Shown here: positions 1-5,405 of the stretch, piece after piece
How positions within the stretch are numbered: position 1 is the stretch's first letter
Layout: every line of letters starts with the position of its first letter
NCBI GenBank assembly: GCA_903927685.1
Contig: CAIYOB010000761.1
Location: 1-7,989, forward strand
Source: an uncultured Planctomycetaceae bacterium
Lineage (GTDB): Bacteria > Planctomycetota > Planctomycetia > Pirellulales > Pirellulaceae
Reading direction: 5' to 3'
DNA: 7,989 bases
Program-made: the position numbers and the translations under genes
The notes under the pieces: model-generated
Seen by the model: the letters and a program-made list of their open reading frames with translations, nothing else
What the model was told of the DNA's origin: nothing
The model's database searches: none

Positions 1-89
1 CGACCGTTCGGCGGGGGATTCGACACAGACGCAGAACTGCCTCAACCCGCCTTTTCGCGTCGCACGTCTCACAGGCTCACGAGGGGCAT

Positions 90-995
90 TCATGGTAGTG
101 ACTCCATGTGGTACCGCTCGGCCAGGGCGCGCAACTTGCCCAAGGCTCGTTTCTCAAGTTGCCGCGCCCGTTCCTTGGAGATTCCCAAGCCCTGGCCGAG
201 CTCTTTCAGGGACGGCGACCGGCTCAAATTGAAACCAAAGCGGGCTTCGATAATCGTGCGTTCGCGGGGACTCAAACCCAGCAGCAACTGATCCACCAGG
301 TGACCGAGCTTCTGCCTGCCCCGCTCCTCGTCCGCCGTCGCGCGGTGGTCGGCCACGGAATCCTCATCGCCGTCGGGAAACTGGCAAACATCCCTGCGAT
401 TGGGCTGTTTCTGTCTCCTCACCAACGCGTTGCAGGCGTTGACCACGGCCCAGGTGGCGTAGGTCGAGAACTTGGCTCCCCGGGCAAAGTCGAATTTTTC
501 CACGGCCCGCATCAAGGTGACATATCCCTCGCCGGTGAACTCGTCAAAGGCCGCTGAACCCACGCGGGCGTACCGCTTCACCAGCGAGAAGACCAAGCGC
601 AGATTGGCTTCGATAATCTGATTTCGCACCGTCTGGGCCTCCGCCAGCAAGCGTTCGATCATGTCCAGCTGCGCGGCCGTCGCCTTGCGTGGGTTCAATT
701 TTTTCCGCAAGCGATCCGCCTGGAATTTGAGGTAGTTCATCTTCCGGAACAAATACGTCTCCTCTTCCGGAGTCAGCAGGGGCACCTCGTACAACCGAGC
801 GAAATAGAAGTCGGCGCCGCGCGGCGCTCGACGCGTGGGCGGAACGGCCGGGTTCACCGCCGGCGGCCGCAGAATCGTCTTCTCGCCAGGCATACGAGCG
901 AAACTGCGGTGGTACATGTAGGCGATCTCCGTCCTCAGCAATCGCTCGGCACGCACGCGAGTCACCTGCGGCCCTTGACCCAATGTCCCCGTCAT
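90..995 (-). CDS. RNA polymerase sigma-70 family factor
   Basis: Predicted sigma factor of 301 aa that would direct core RNA polymerase to a promoter subset. Region 1.2 is at about residues 62-98 (FARLYEVPLLTPEEE...LFRKMNYLK). Region 2 is at about 125-197, with NLRLVFSLVKRYA, a 2.2 helix DEFTGEGYVTLMRAVEKFD and a 2.3/2.4 stretch KFSTYATWAVVNACNALVRR. Region 4 is at about 236-292, with LSPRERTIIEARFG and the helix-turn-helix SLKELGQGLGISKERARQLE. Only about 35 residues, acidic and charged, separate regions 2 and 4, so region 3 is essentially absent. There is no long region 1.1, so it is not the housekeeping factor. This arrangement resembles sigma factors I associate with planctomycetes. The start at 995 was chosen over one 11 codons upstream because AAGGAG lies 8 nt before it. 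No anti-sigma gene is adjacent in the window. Copy 1 of the intergenic repeat lies about 120 nt upstream. Confidence 0.92.
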   Translation of the reverse strand: MTGTLGQGPQVTRVRAERLLRTEIAYMYHRSFARMPGEKTILRPPAVNPAVPPTRRAPRGADFYFARLYEVPLLTPEEETYLFRKMNYLKFQADRLRKKLNPRKATAAQLDMIERLLAEAQTVRNQIIEANLRLVFSLVKRYARVGSAAFDEFTGEGYVTLMRAVEKFDFARGAKFSTYATWAVVNACNALVRRQKQPNRRDVCQFPDGDEDSVADHRATADEERGRQKLGHLVDQLLLGLSPRERTIIEARFGFNLSRSPSLKELGQGLGISKERARQLEKRALGKLRALAERYHMESLP

Positions 996-1003
996 GGCGA
1001 GTT

Positions 1004-1009
1004 CTCCTT
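1004..1009 (-). promoter_or_regulatory. Ribosome binding site of the sigma factor
   Basis: AAGGAG on the minus strand, 8 nt before the ATG at 995. It selects the 301-aa form over the longer reading frame opening at 1028. Confidence 0.8.
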
Positions 1010-1055
1010 GTCTTCGGCTGGCAACCAACGGATTTCACTTTCCCGGCCCCGGGTC

Positions 1056-1070
1056 CGTCGTAGAACGACG
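1056..1070 (-). promoter_or_regulatory. Inverted repeat in the sigma-factor leader
   Basis: CGTCGT and ACGACG arms of 6 nt separated by 3 nt form a perfect inverted repeat about 60 nt upstream of the sigma-factor start. It could fold as a small RNA hairpin or serve as a protein site. The CTACGACG it contains on the minus strand also occurs in the linker of the nearby intergenic repeat. Function is unknown; chance is possible in this G+C-rich sequence. Confidence 0.3.
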
Positions 1071-1116
1071 TCGGCTGATCACGTCCTTCAGAATACCCCC
1101 GAATCATGGCCGCAGA

Positions 1117-1148
1117 ATTGGACCTTCGTTGTAGGACCTTGGCCCTAT
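1117..1148 (-). repeat. Intergenic palindromic repeat, copy 1 (full length)
   Basis: On the minus strand this copy has TAGGGCC, AA, GGTCCTA (7-2-7 inverted repeat, one mismatch that would be a G-U pair in RNA), then the linker CAACGAA, then GGTCCAAT. The two AAGGTCC units are direct repeats 14 nt apart. It lies between RR1 and the sigma factor, and the first bases of the palindrome (1147 down to 1145) are the TAG stop codon of RR1. A TATTCT hexamer, a possible -10 element, begins 21 nt after CCAAT (1095 down to 1090). The role may be operator, promoter part or dispersed repeat. Confidence 0.8.
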
Positions 1149-1552
1149 CCCCCGGGGGCCCTGCCGCCCGGTTGCTCGCTCCGGAGGCTGAGCGTCCAGT
1201 GAATCGCATCCAACAGGGCCTGATCGTCGACCGGCTTGACGAACAGCGCGGCGCCTCCGGCCTGGATGGCTTCGCTGCGCGTCTCCTCCGTGTCCTGGGC
1301 GGTTACAAAAATGATGTGGTGCGAAGAGCCGGCGTGCTGCAATTCCCGCTGCAGCTGAATGCCGCTCATGCCATGCATGCACACGTCGGCGACGACACAG
1401 GTGTTCTCCGTCGGGCAGCGGGCTTGCAGGAACGCGGCCGCACTGGCGAAGGTCCGAACCAGCAGACCGGCGGACTTCATAAGCCGCTCCAGAGCCCGGC
1501 GGACCGACGCGTCGTCATCGATCACGTAGACTGTCGCCTGCTTGTCTGTCAT
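1145..1552 (-). CDS. Stand-alone receiver-domain response regulator (RR1)
   Basis: A 135-aa protein consisting of one CheY-like receiver domain, probably cytoplasmic and phosphorylated by a histidine kinase. The acidic cluster IDDD is at residues 11-14, the phospho-acceptor is D56 (VVADVCMHGMSG), the switch threonine is T84 (IIFVTA) and the lysine is K106 (FVKPVDD). After the last helix it ends in a Gly/Pro-rich tail with no DNA-binding domain. It is closely related to the receiver of RR3: the three key residues have identical numbering and both carry DVCM. The usual proline after that motif is His here. The ATG at 1552 was chosen because GGAGGGA precedes it by 8 nt and the receiver fold begins right after it. 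Its TAG stop lies inside intergenic repeat copy 1. It may act as a phosphate sink, a protein-protein regulator, or a shortened FixJ paralogue; the output is unknown. Confidence 0.92.
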   Translation of the reverse strand: MTDKQATVYVIDDDASVRRALERLMKSAGLLVRTFASAAAFLQARCPTENTCVVADVCMHGMSGIQLQRELQHAGSSHHIIFVTAQDTEETRSEAIQAGGAALFVKPVDDQALLDAIHWTLSLRSEQPGGRAPGG

Positions 1553-1560
1553 GGTGCGAG

Positions 1561-1567
1561 TCCCTCC
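1561..1567 (-). promoter_or_regulatory. Ribosome binding site of RR1
   Basis: GGAGGGA on the minus strand, 8 nt before the ATG at 1552. It decides against the long in-frame extension to 1723, whose sequence has no receiver similarity. Confidence 0.75.
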
Positions 1568-1613
1568 ACGCATTGGCCCGCGGTCCATCATGGCCGCCGG
1601 GGCCGACTCGCGA

Positions 1614-1633
1614 CATTGGACCTTCGTCTTACC
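1614..1633 (-). repeat. Intergenic repeat, copy 2 (degenerate)
   Basis: Only the right part is preserved on the minus strand: GGTAAGACGAAGGTCCAATG, matching the linker and the final GGTCCAAT half-site of the full copies. The 7-2-7 palindrome to its left has decayed or was never there. It lies 62 nt upstream of the RR1 start, in the same orientation relative to the downstream gene as the other copies. CATGAT, a weak -10-like hexamer, begins 22 nt after CCAAT (1592 down to 1587). Confidence 0.6.
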
Positions 1634-1680
1634 CGGCGCCACCTCCGCCGGCGGCCGAGTGTCGAGGGAGGGCGAGCCGA

Positions 1681-1706
1681 CCCGGAATGCCCGCGGCTTG
1701 TCCGGG
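1681..1706 (-). terminator. Candidate 3' hairpin after glgC
   Basis: CCCGGA and TCCGGG form a 6-bp stem around a 14-nt loop that can itself pair further (GCC/GGC). It begins 5 nt after the glgC stop codon. No U-tract follows on the minus strand, so it is at best an atypical terminator or a 3'-end stabilising hairpin. Confidence 0.3.
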
Positions 1707-1710
1707 AAAG

Positions 1711-2994
1711 TCACACCCGGCACATGGGGCGGGCGGGGAGCAGCGGCAACCCGCTCGCGGATTTGGCCCGCAACCGAGCGGCGGCATCCCGCGGAACCAC
1801 GGTCACCCCACCGTCGCTGCGCGTGAAGCCGCAGGCCAAGTCCAGGGCCGCGTCAAAGCCGATCTCGACCCCGCAGGGCAGGCTCACGCCTTTGTCCACG
1901 ATGACGCGATTCAGGCGGACACCGCGGCCGACGCGGACCTGGTCGAACAGGATCGAGTCCTGCACGTCGGCCCCGGCGTCCAGGCTGCACTGCCGCCCGA
2001 TCAACGACCGCTCGACATGGCCCCCCAAGACCGTGGAGCCCGGGCCGATCATGCTCTGCCACACCGTCCCGCGTCGCTCGCCATTGACCGACAGGAACCT
2101 GGCGGCAGGACAGTCCGGGTGGTAGGCGCGAATCGGCCAGGTTTCGTCATTCAGATCCAGTTGCGGAGCCGAGGAGACCAGATCCAGGTTGGCCTCGTAA
2201 AAGGCGTCCAGGGTTCCCACATCCCGCCAGTACGCGGTCTGGCCGCCGCTGCCGTGACGAAAGGGATACGCGAACAGGCGATGGGCCTCCAAGATGCGGG
2301 GCAGGATGTCGCCGCCAAAATCGTGCCGACTGTCCTGCTGGCGCGCGTCTCGTCCCAGGATCTCGAACAGGAACCGCACGGTGACCACATAGATGCCCAT
2401 CGAGGCCAAGCAGCGCTGCGCGTCTCCCGGCATCGGCTGGGGGTCGGCCGGTTTCTCCTGGAACCCCGTCACTCGGTCGTCGCGGTCGACTTCCAGGACC
2501 CCAAACTGGCCGGCGGCCTCGGCCCGCGACACGGGAATCGCACCGATCGTCAAGTCCGCGCCCCGTTGGACGTGGTGCTGGATGAACGGCTGATAGTTCA
2601 TCTTGTAGACATGGTCGCCGGCCAGGATCACAACATATTCCGGCCGTTCTTTCTCGATGGCAGGCAGATTCTGGTAGACCGCATCGGCAGTGCCCTGATA
2701 CCACGTCTCAGGGAACTGTTGCTGGGGCGGCGCGATGTCGACGTACTCCCCGCGTTCCCGGCAGAAATACCGTTGCCAGAACAACGTGATGTGCCGATGC
2801 AGGCTGGCCGCCTTGTATTGCGTCAGCACGAGGATCCTGTGCAAGCCGCTATTGAGGCAGTTCGAGAGCGCGAAATCGACGATGCGATACGCGCAACCGA
2901 ACGGCACGGCGGGTTTCGCCCGCTCGCGTGTCAGCGGTCCCAAACGAGCTCCCCTTCCTCCCGCCAGAATCACGGCCTGAACGTGCTTCAGCAT
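1711..2994 (-). CDS. glgC: Glucose-1-phosphate adenylyltransferase (ADP-glucose pyrophosphorylase)
   Basis: A 427-aa cytoplasmic enzyme making ADP-glucose and pyrophosphate from ATP and glucose-1-phosphate, the committed step of bacterial glycogen synthesis. The N-terminal nucleotidyltransferase domain opens with ILAGGRGARLGPLT (residues 9-22), RAKPAVPFG (25-33) and YRIVDFALSNCLNSG (36-50). It continues with WYQGTADAV (98-106), ILAGDHVYKMNY (123-134), QFGVLEVD and GFQEKP (163-182), ASMGIYV (197-203) and YWRDVGTLDAFYEANLDL (255-272). The C-terminal third has the hexapeptide-like left-handed beta-helix pattern (IGPGSTVLGGHVERSLIGRQC). Length is normal for the family. The ATG at 2994 follows GAGGAGGAA by 7 nt; the reading frame open to 3090 is not GlgC-like. 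It sits 20 nt after RR2, probably co-transcribed from a promoter upstream of RR2. No other glycogen gene is in the window. Confidence 0.96.
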   Translation of the reverse strand: MLKHVQAVILAGGRGARLGPLTRERAKPAVPFGCAYRIVDFALSNCLNSGLHRILVLTQYKAASLHRHITLFWQRYFCRERGEYVDIAPPQQQFPETWYQGTADAVYQNLPAIEKERPEYVVILAGDHVYKMNYQPFIQHHVQRGADLTIGAIPVSRAEAAGQFGVLEVDRDDRVTGFQEKPADPQPMPGDAQRCLASMGIYVVTVRFLFEILGRDARQQDSRHDFGGDILPRILEAHRLFAYPFRHGSGGQTAYWRDVGTLDAFYEANLDLVSSAPQLDLNDETWPIRAYHPDCPAARFLSVNGERRGTVWQSMIGPGSTVLGGHVERSLIGRQCSLDAGADVQDSILFDQVRVGRGVRLNRVIVDKGVSLPCGVEIGFDAALDLACGFTRSDGGVTVVPRDAAARLRAKSASGLPLLPARPMCRV

Positions 2995-3001
2995 CAGTGC
3001 G

Positions 3002-3010
3002 TTCCTCCTC
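3002..3010 (-). promoter_or_regulatory. Strong ribosome binding site of glgC
   Basis: GAGGAGGAA, 7 nt before the glgC ATG at 2994 and within the 20-nt gap after the RR2 stop. The tight spacing supports translation from a shared RR2-glgC transcript. Confidence 0.8.
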
Positions 3011-3014
3011 GGTC

Positions 3015-3395
3015 TCAGTCGACACAAGCCAGGCTCGCGCCGCCGACCAGGTTCAGCAGTTCGTCCACATGGAAGGGTTTCGGCAGACAATGGGCGCTAG
3101 GGATTCCGCTGCGTGCGGACAAGACACTGCGCGGGGCCTCGCCGGTAACGATGATCAGCAGGTGGTCCGGCAGGCAGGCCTCCTCGCGCAGAATCGCCAG
3201 GACTCCGTCCCCCCCACCCCAGGGGATATCAAGTTCCAAGACGACCACATCGAGCTGAACGTTCCGCTGCACTTCGGCCAGACAGGCCAGGCCGTCCCGC
3301 GCCGTCGCGACGGTGAAGCCGCTGTCGCACAGGCCACGCTGGCAAACATCCAGCCACGCGTCGTCCGAGTCGGCGATCAACAGTCTTGATCTCAT
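3015..3395 (-). CDS. Atypical receiver-domain protein with Glu at the phosphorylation site (RR2)
   Basis: A 126-aa single receiver domain. The acidic pocket is present (ADSDDAWLDV, residues 8-17), as are the threonine T84 (LLIIVTGEA) and lysine K106 (CLPKPF). In the third strand, DVVVLELDIP aligns with the family pattern D-x-V-x-L-D-x-x-x-P, placing E54 where the phosphorylated Asp normally sits, four residues before P58. The following loop, WGGGDG, is two residues longer than usual. An alternative alignment would use D56, with non-standard spacing to the proline. Glu here often mimics a permanently phosphorylated state, so this may be a phosphorylation-independent regulator. No output domain is present. 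The ATG at 3395 is preceded by GGGAGG at 5 nt. It lies 20 nt ahead of glgC, so a link to glycogen synthesis is possible but unproven. Confidence 0.88.
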   Translation of the reverse strand: MRSRLLIADSDDAWLDVCQRGLCDSGFTVATARDGLACLAEVQRNVQLDVVVLELDIPWGGGDGVLAILREEACLPDHLLIIVTGEAPRSVLSARSGIPSAHCLPKPFHVDELLNLVGGASLACVD

Positions 3396-3400
3396 GCGTC

Positions 3401-3406
3401 CCTCCC
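3401..3406 (-). promoter_or_regulatory. Ribosome binding site of RR2
   Basis: GGGAGG, 5 nt before the ATG at 3395. It selects that start over the in-frame opening at 3470, which adds residues unlike a receiver. Confidence 0.7.
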
Positions 3407-3561
3407 TTACCTGGTTTTTCAGTGCTCCGCCACGAATGAGCTGCTCGCCTGGCCTTCGGCCGATCCTCAACCTCGTCCCTTATCCTGACCGAGGTGGTGG
3501 AGGAAAGGCCGCGGACCAGACATGACTCACTCTAGGATAGGGTCGCGCGTCCAGGTTCCCC

Positions 3562-3593
3562 AATTGGTCTTTCGTCGTAGGACCTTGGTCCTA
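3562..3593 (-). repeat. Intergenic palindromic repeat, copy 3 (perfect palindrome)
   Basis: On the minus strand: TAGGACC, AA, GGTCCTA, a perfect 7-2-7 inverted repeat; then CGACGAA; then AGACCAATT, a variant of the GGTCCAAT half-site. It lies between the phosphatase and RR2, about 170 nt ahead of the RR2 start. The first three bases (3593 down to 3591) are the TAG stop codon of the phosphatase gene. TATCCT, a -10-like hexamer, begins 23 nt after CCAAT (3539 down to 3534), leaving a leader of about 130 nt for RR2-glgC. Confidence 0.8.
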
Positions 3594-5174
3594 CTCTCGA
3601 CACGACCTGGCGAGCGAATTGACTTTCACAACGATCACGGTCATGTCGTCCGTCTGGGGGTGATCGTGGGCGAAGTCGCGCACCGCGCGGAGGAGCGCCG
3701 CGACGATCTCCTCGGCCGAATCGCCCCGCCTGGCGCGGATCAATTCGGTCACCCGGTGGACACCGAACATCTCTCCCGCTGCGTTGCTCGCTTCTGGGAC
3801 GCCGTCCGTGAACAGGACGAGCATCTGGCCGGGCCCGATCGGCAACGGCGGCGAGCAGGTGATCGCCGGCGTGGACGCAATTCCCAGTGGCTGGTTCGTC
3901 GAGGCCAATTCCAGGCAGGCGCCGGCCGCATCGATGAGGTAACCAGCATGCCCGGCTCCGCAACAGGTCAGAGCCTGGGTGCGGGGGTCGATCCGGGCAA
4001 AGAACAGCGTCACGAAGCCCTCCGCCATGTCGCGGCAGAGGAACTCATTCAGTCGGTGAACGATCTCGCGAACGTCGGACGAGGCAACCGCCAGGGCCCG
4101 CAGGTACGCGCCGGTCTCCACCGCCAGCAGGGCGGGACCGACGCCATGGCCGCAGACGTCGGCAATCACGATGCCCAGGCTGCCGTCACGCAGGCGGACG
4201 TAGTCGTAGAAGTCGCCGCTGGTGTCGTCGGCCGACTGCAGGCTCGCCGCGATGTCGAAGCCCGGCAGCCGGGGCGACGCCGCGGGAAGGATGTGCTGCT
4301 GGATCTGCCTGGCAAGGCGGAGTTTTTCGTTGGTGAGTGACAGCAACTGCTCGGCCTCGAGCCGCGCTTGACGCTCCGTCATCGTGCGGAGGTGGATTTC
4401 GCGCTCCCACAGTTCCTGTTCGGCCTGGTGGCGGCGCGCCGCTTGCCGCCGCACCTGGCGCGCCCCCCAGCCGAGCCCGCACAGTCCCAGCAGCCACAGC
4501 AGGCCATGGCCCAGCGCATTGCCGCCCACGTGCTGCAGCATCAGCTTGCGAAAGGGCTCCATCGGCACCGAAACGCTGATTCCACCGCGGACGTCGCCGA
4601 CGCGATAGCCCTGCTGGGCGTGGCATTTCAGGCACGCTTCTTCGATCAGCAGCGGCCGCAGGATGCGGAAATACGAGCGGCCCTCCAAGTCTGCCAGAGT
4701 CTCCACTTCCTGCGATCCTCGCTGGCACGCCTCCAACGCCTCGCGTTCCCAGGCATCGGGAGCATTCGCCGGTCGGATGGGCTGCAAACTCGTGATATGG
4801 CTTCGCGTTCCAGAAGTCGCGGCTTCTCGCTCGAAAACATGCCGGCAGACGCGGGCCGGGTTGATCAGCGTCAACGGGCCCCGGGGCGTGTGGATGTCGC
4901 GGTCGGGCAGTCCGCGGAGGTACTCGCTGGGCTGGGTCCGCTCGGTGACCCAGGCATAGACACCGCCCTGCTCGGCCAGCCAGCGGCGATACCCCAGGTC
5001 TTTGTCCAGAGCGATCCGGGCCCGGCCACGCGCCAAGTCGCGGGTCGCCCGATACTCCTGGTACCCAGAGAATCCCAACGAGACGGTCACGGCCATGGTC
5101 CAGGCGACCGCCACGCTCCAGGCATAGGTGCGTGAGGAATCGGAAGGCTGACCGGGCTTGCCGTGAACTCCCAT
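3591..5174 (-). CDS. Membrane SpoIIE/RsbU-type PP2C phosphatase with DUF3365 heme c sensor domain
   Basis: A 527-aa predicted inner-membrane receptor phosphatase. A transmembrane helix at about residues 17-38 leads to an exported sensor region (about 45-212) with DUF3365/Tll0287-like features: a TLINPARVCRH segment (102-112), HITSLQPIRPANAPDAWE (126-143) and the c-type heme motif CLKCH (C181, C184, H185) before VRGGISVSVPM. A second helix at about 222-238 is followed by a charged coiled coil (about 245-292) and a SpoIIE/PP2C catalytic domain (about 293-520). Metal-binding aspartates are visible in SGDFYD (D321), IADVCGHG (D339), FTDGVPEA (D457) and TDDMT (D509/D510). Such phosphatases usually dephosphorylate an anti-sigma-factor antagonist of the STAS family; none is encoded here. 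The ATG at 5174 was chosen for a GAGG 6 nt upstream and for placing the membrane helix near the N-terminus. The open frame upstream is a decayed receiver fragment. Confidence 0.92.
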   Translation of the reverse strand: MGVHGKPGQPSDSSRTYAWSVAVAWTMAVTVSLGFSGYQEYRATRDLARGRARIALDKDLGYRRWLAEQGGVYAWVTERTQPSEYLRGLPDRDIHTPRGPLTLINPARVCRHVFEREAATSGTRSHITSLQPIRPANAPDAWEREALEACQRGSQEVETLADLEGRSYFRILRPLLIEEACLKCHAQQGYRVGDVRGGISVSVPMEPFRKLMLQHVGGNALGHGLLWLLGLCGLGWGARQVRRQAARRHQAEQELWEREIHLRTMTERQARLEAEQLLSLTNEKLRLARQIQQHILPAASPRLPGFDIAASLQSADDTSGDFYDYVRLRDGSLGIVIADVCGHGVGPALLAVETGAYLRALAVASSDVREIVHRLNEFLCRDMAEGFVTLFFARIDPRTQALTCCGAGHAGYLIDAAGACLELASTNQPLGIASTPAITCSPPLPIGPGQMLVLFTDGVPEASNAAGEMFGVHRVTELIRARRGDSAEEIVAALLRAVRDFAHDHPQTDDMTVIVVKVNSLARSCRE

Positions 5175-5180
5175 GACGCA

Positions 5181-5184
5181 CCTC
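5181..5184 (-). promoter_or_regulatory. Ribosome binding site of the phosphatase
   Basis: GAGG, 6 nt before the ATG at 5174. It supports the 527-aa form over a 594-aa reading from a TTG at 5375. Confidence 0.55.
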
Positions 5185-5219
5185 GTTCGCTCGTCCGGCC
5201 GCCACGGCCGCGGCGGCAC

Positions 5220-5301
5220 GGCGTAGACTCGCAGTTCCAGACCGGCGGACCTCAGAAGCCGTTCCCGTGCCCGGCGGACCGCTGCGACGTCCTCGACCAC
5301 G
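5220..5301 (-). pseudogene. Decayed N-terminal fragment of a receiver (response regulator) gene
   Basis: Translated on the minus strand this reads VVEDVAAVRRARER followed by LLRSAGLELRVYA, which aligns with the first strand, first helix and second strand of RR1 (VIDDDASVRRALER, LMKSAGLLVRTFA) and RR3. The DNA match to RR1 is close: by hand, 54 of 64 positions agree between 5238-5301 and 1463-1526. The fragment has no start codon of its own, and the phospho-Asp, Thr and Lys parts are missing. It continues in frame into the phosphatase, so a fused reading from an upstream start cannot be fully excluded, but the phosphatase has its own ATG and binding site after it. It most likely remains from a duplication of RR1. 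Confidence 0.72.
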
Positions 5302-5388
5302 GGGGCCCTCGCCCGCTTGGCCGCCGGCGCACGATTACCTCGACGTCTCCTCCTGCAGTCTATGATGCCCAGCAAGGCGGTTCGGACT

Positions 5389-5405
5389 ATTGGACTTTGG
5401 TCCTA
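5389..5405 (-). repeat. Intergenic repeat, copy 4 (short form)
   Basis: On the minus strand: TAGGACCAAAGTCCAAT. This equals the two ends of the full-length repeat with the internal 14 nt missing, as expected from deletion between its two AAGGTCC direct repeats, plus one G-to-A change. It lies between RR3 and the receiver fragment ahead of the phosphatase, in the same orientation as the other copies. Confidence 0.7.

Noticed and set aside
1..89. Possible gene or terminator downstream of the sigma factor
   Set aside because: I see no open frame with support and no stem followed by a U-tract; the segment is too short to judge.
1106..2125. Plus-strand open frame of 339 codons across RR1 and the end of glgC
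   Set aside because: It crosses two genes and an intergenic region on the other strand and has low-complexity, Arg-rich content.
1573..3258. Plus-strand open frame of 561 codons opposite glgC and RR2
   Set aside because: It is antisense to a clear glgC, its protein is rich in Arg, Pro, Gly and Ala with no domain pattern, and long antisense frames are common in G+C-rich DNA.
3562..3593. Reading the repeat palindrome as a Rho-independent terminator
   Set aside because: The stem is only 6-7 bp with a very small loop and no U-tract follows on the minus strand; copies 2 and 4 lack a good stem.
4368..5135. Plus-strand open frame of 255 codons opposite the phosphatase
   Set aside because: The opposite strand encodes a well-supported membrane phosphatase; the antisense protein shows no recognisable motif or binding site.
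5174..5375. Extended phosphatase N-terminus starting at the TTG at 5375
   Set aside because: There is a better start with a binding site at 5174, and the extension is an Arg-rich segment plus an incomplete receiver lacking the phosphorylation site.
1117..5405. CRISPR array or insertion-sequence ends
   Set aside because: The copies are hundreds to thousands of bases apart, all in one orientation, with no spacers, transposase or target duplications visible.
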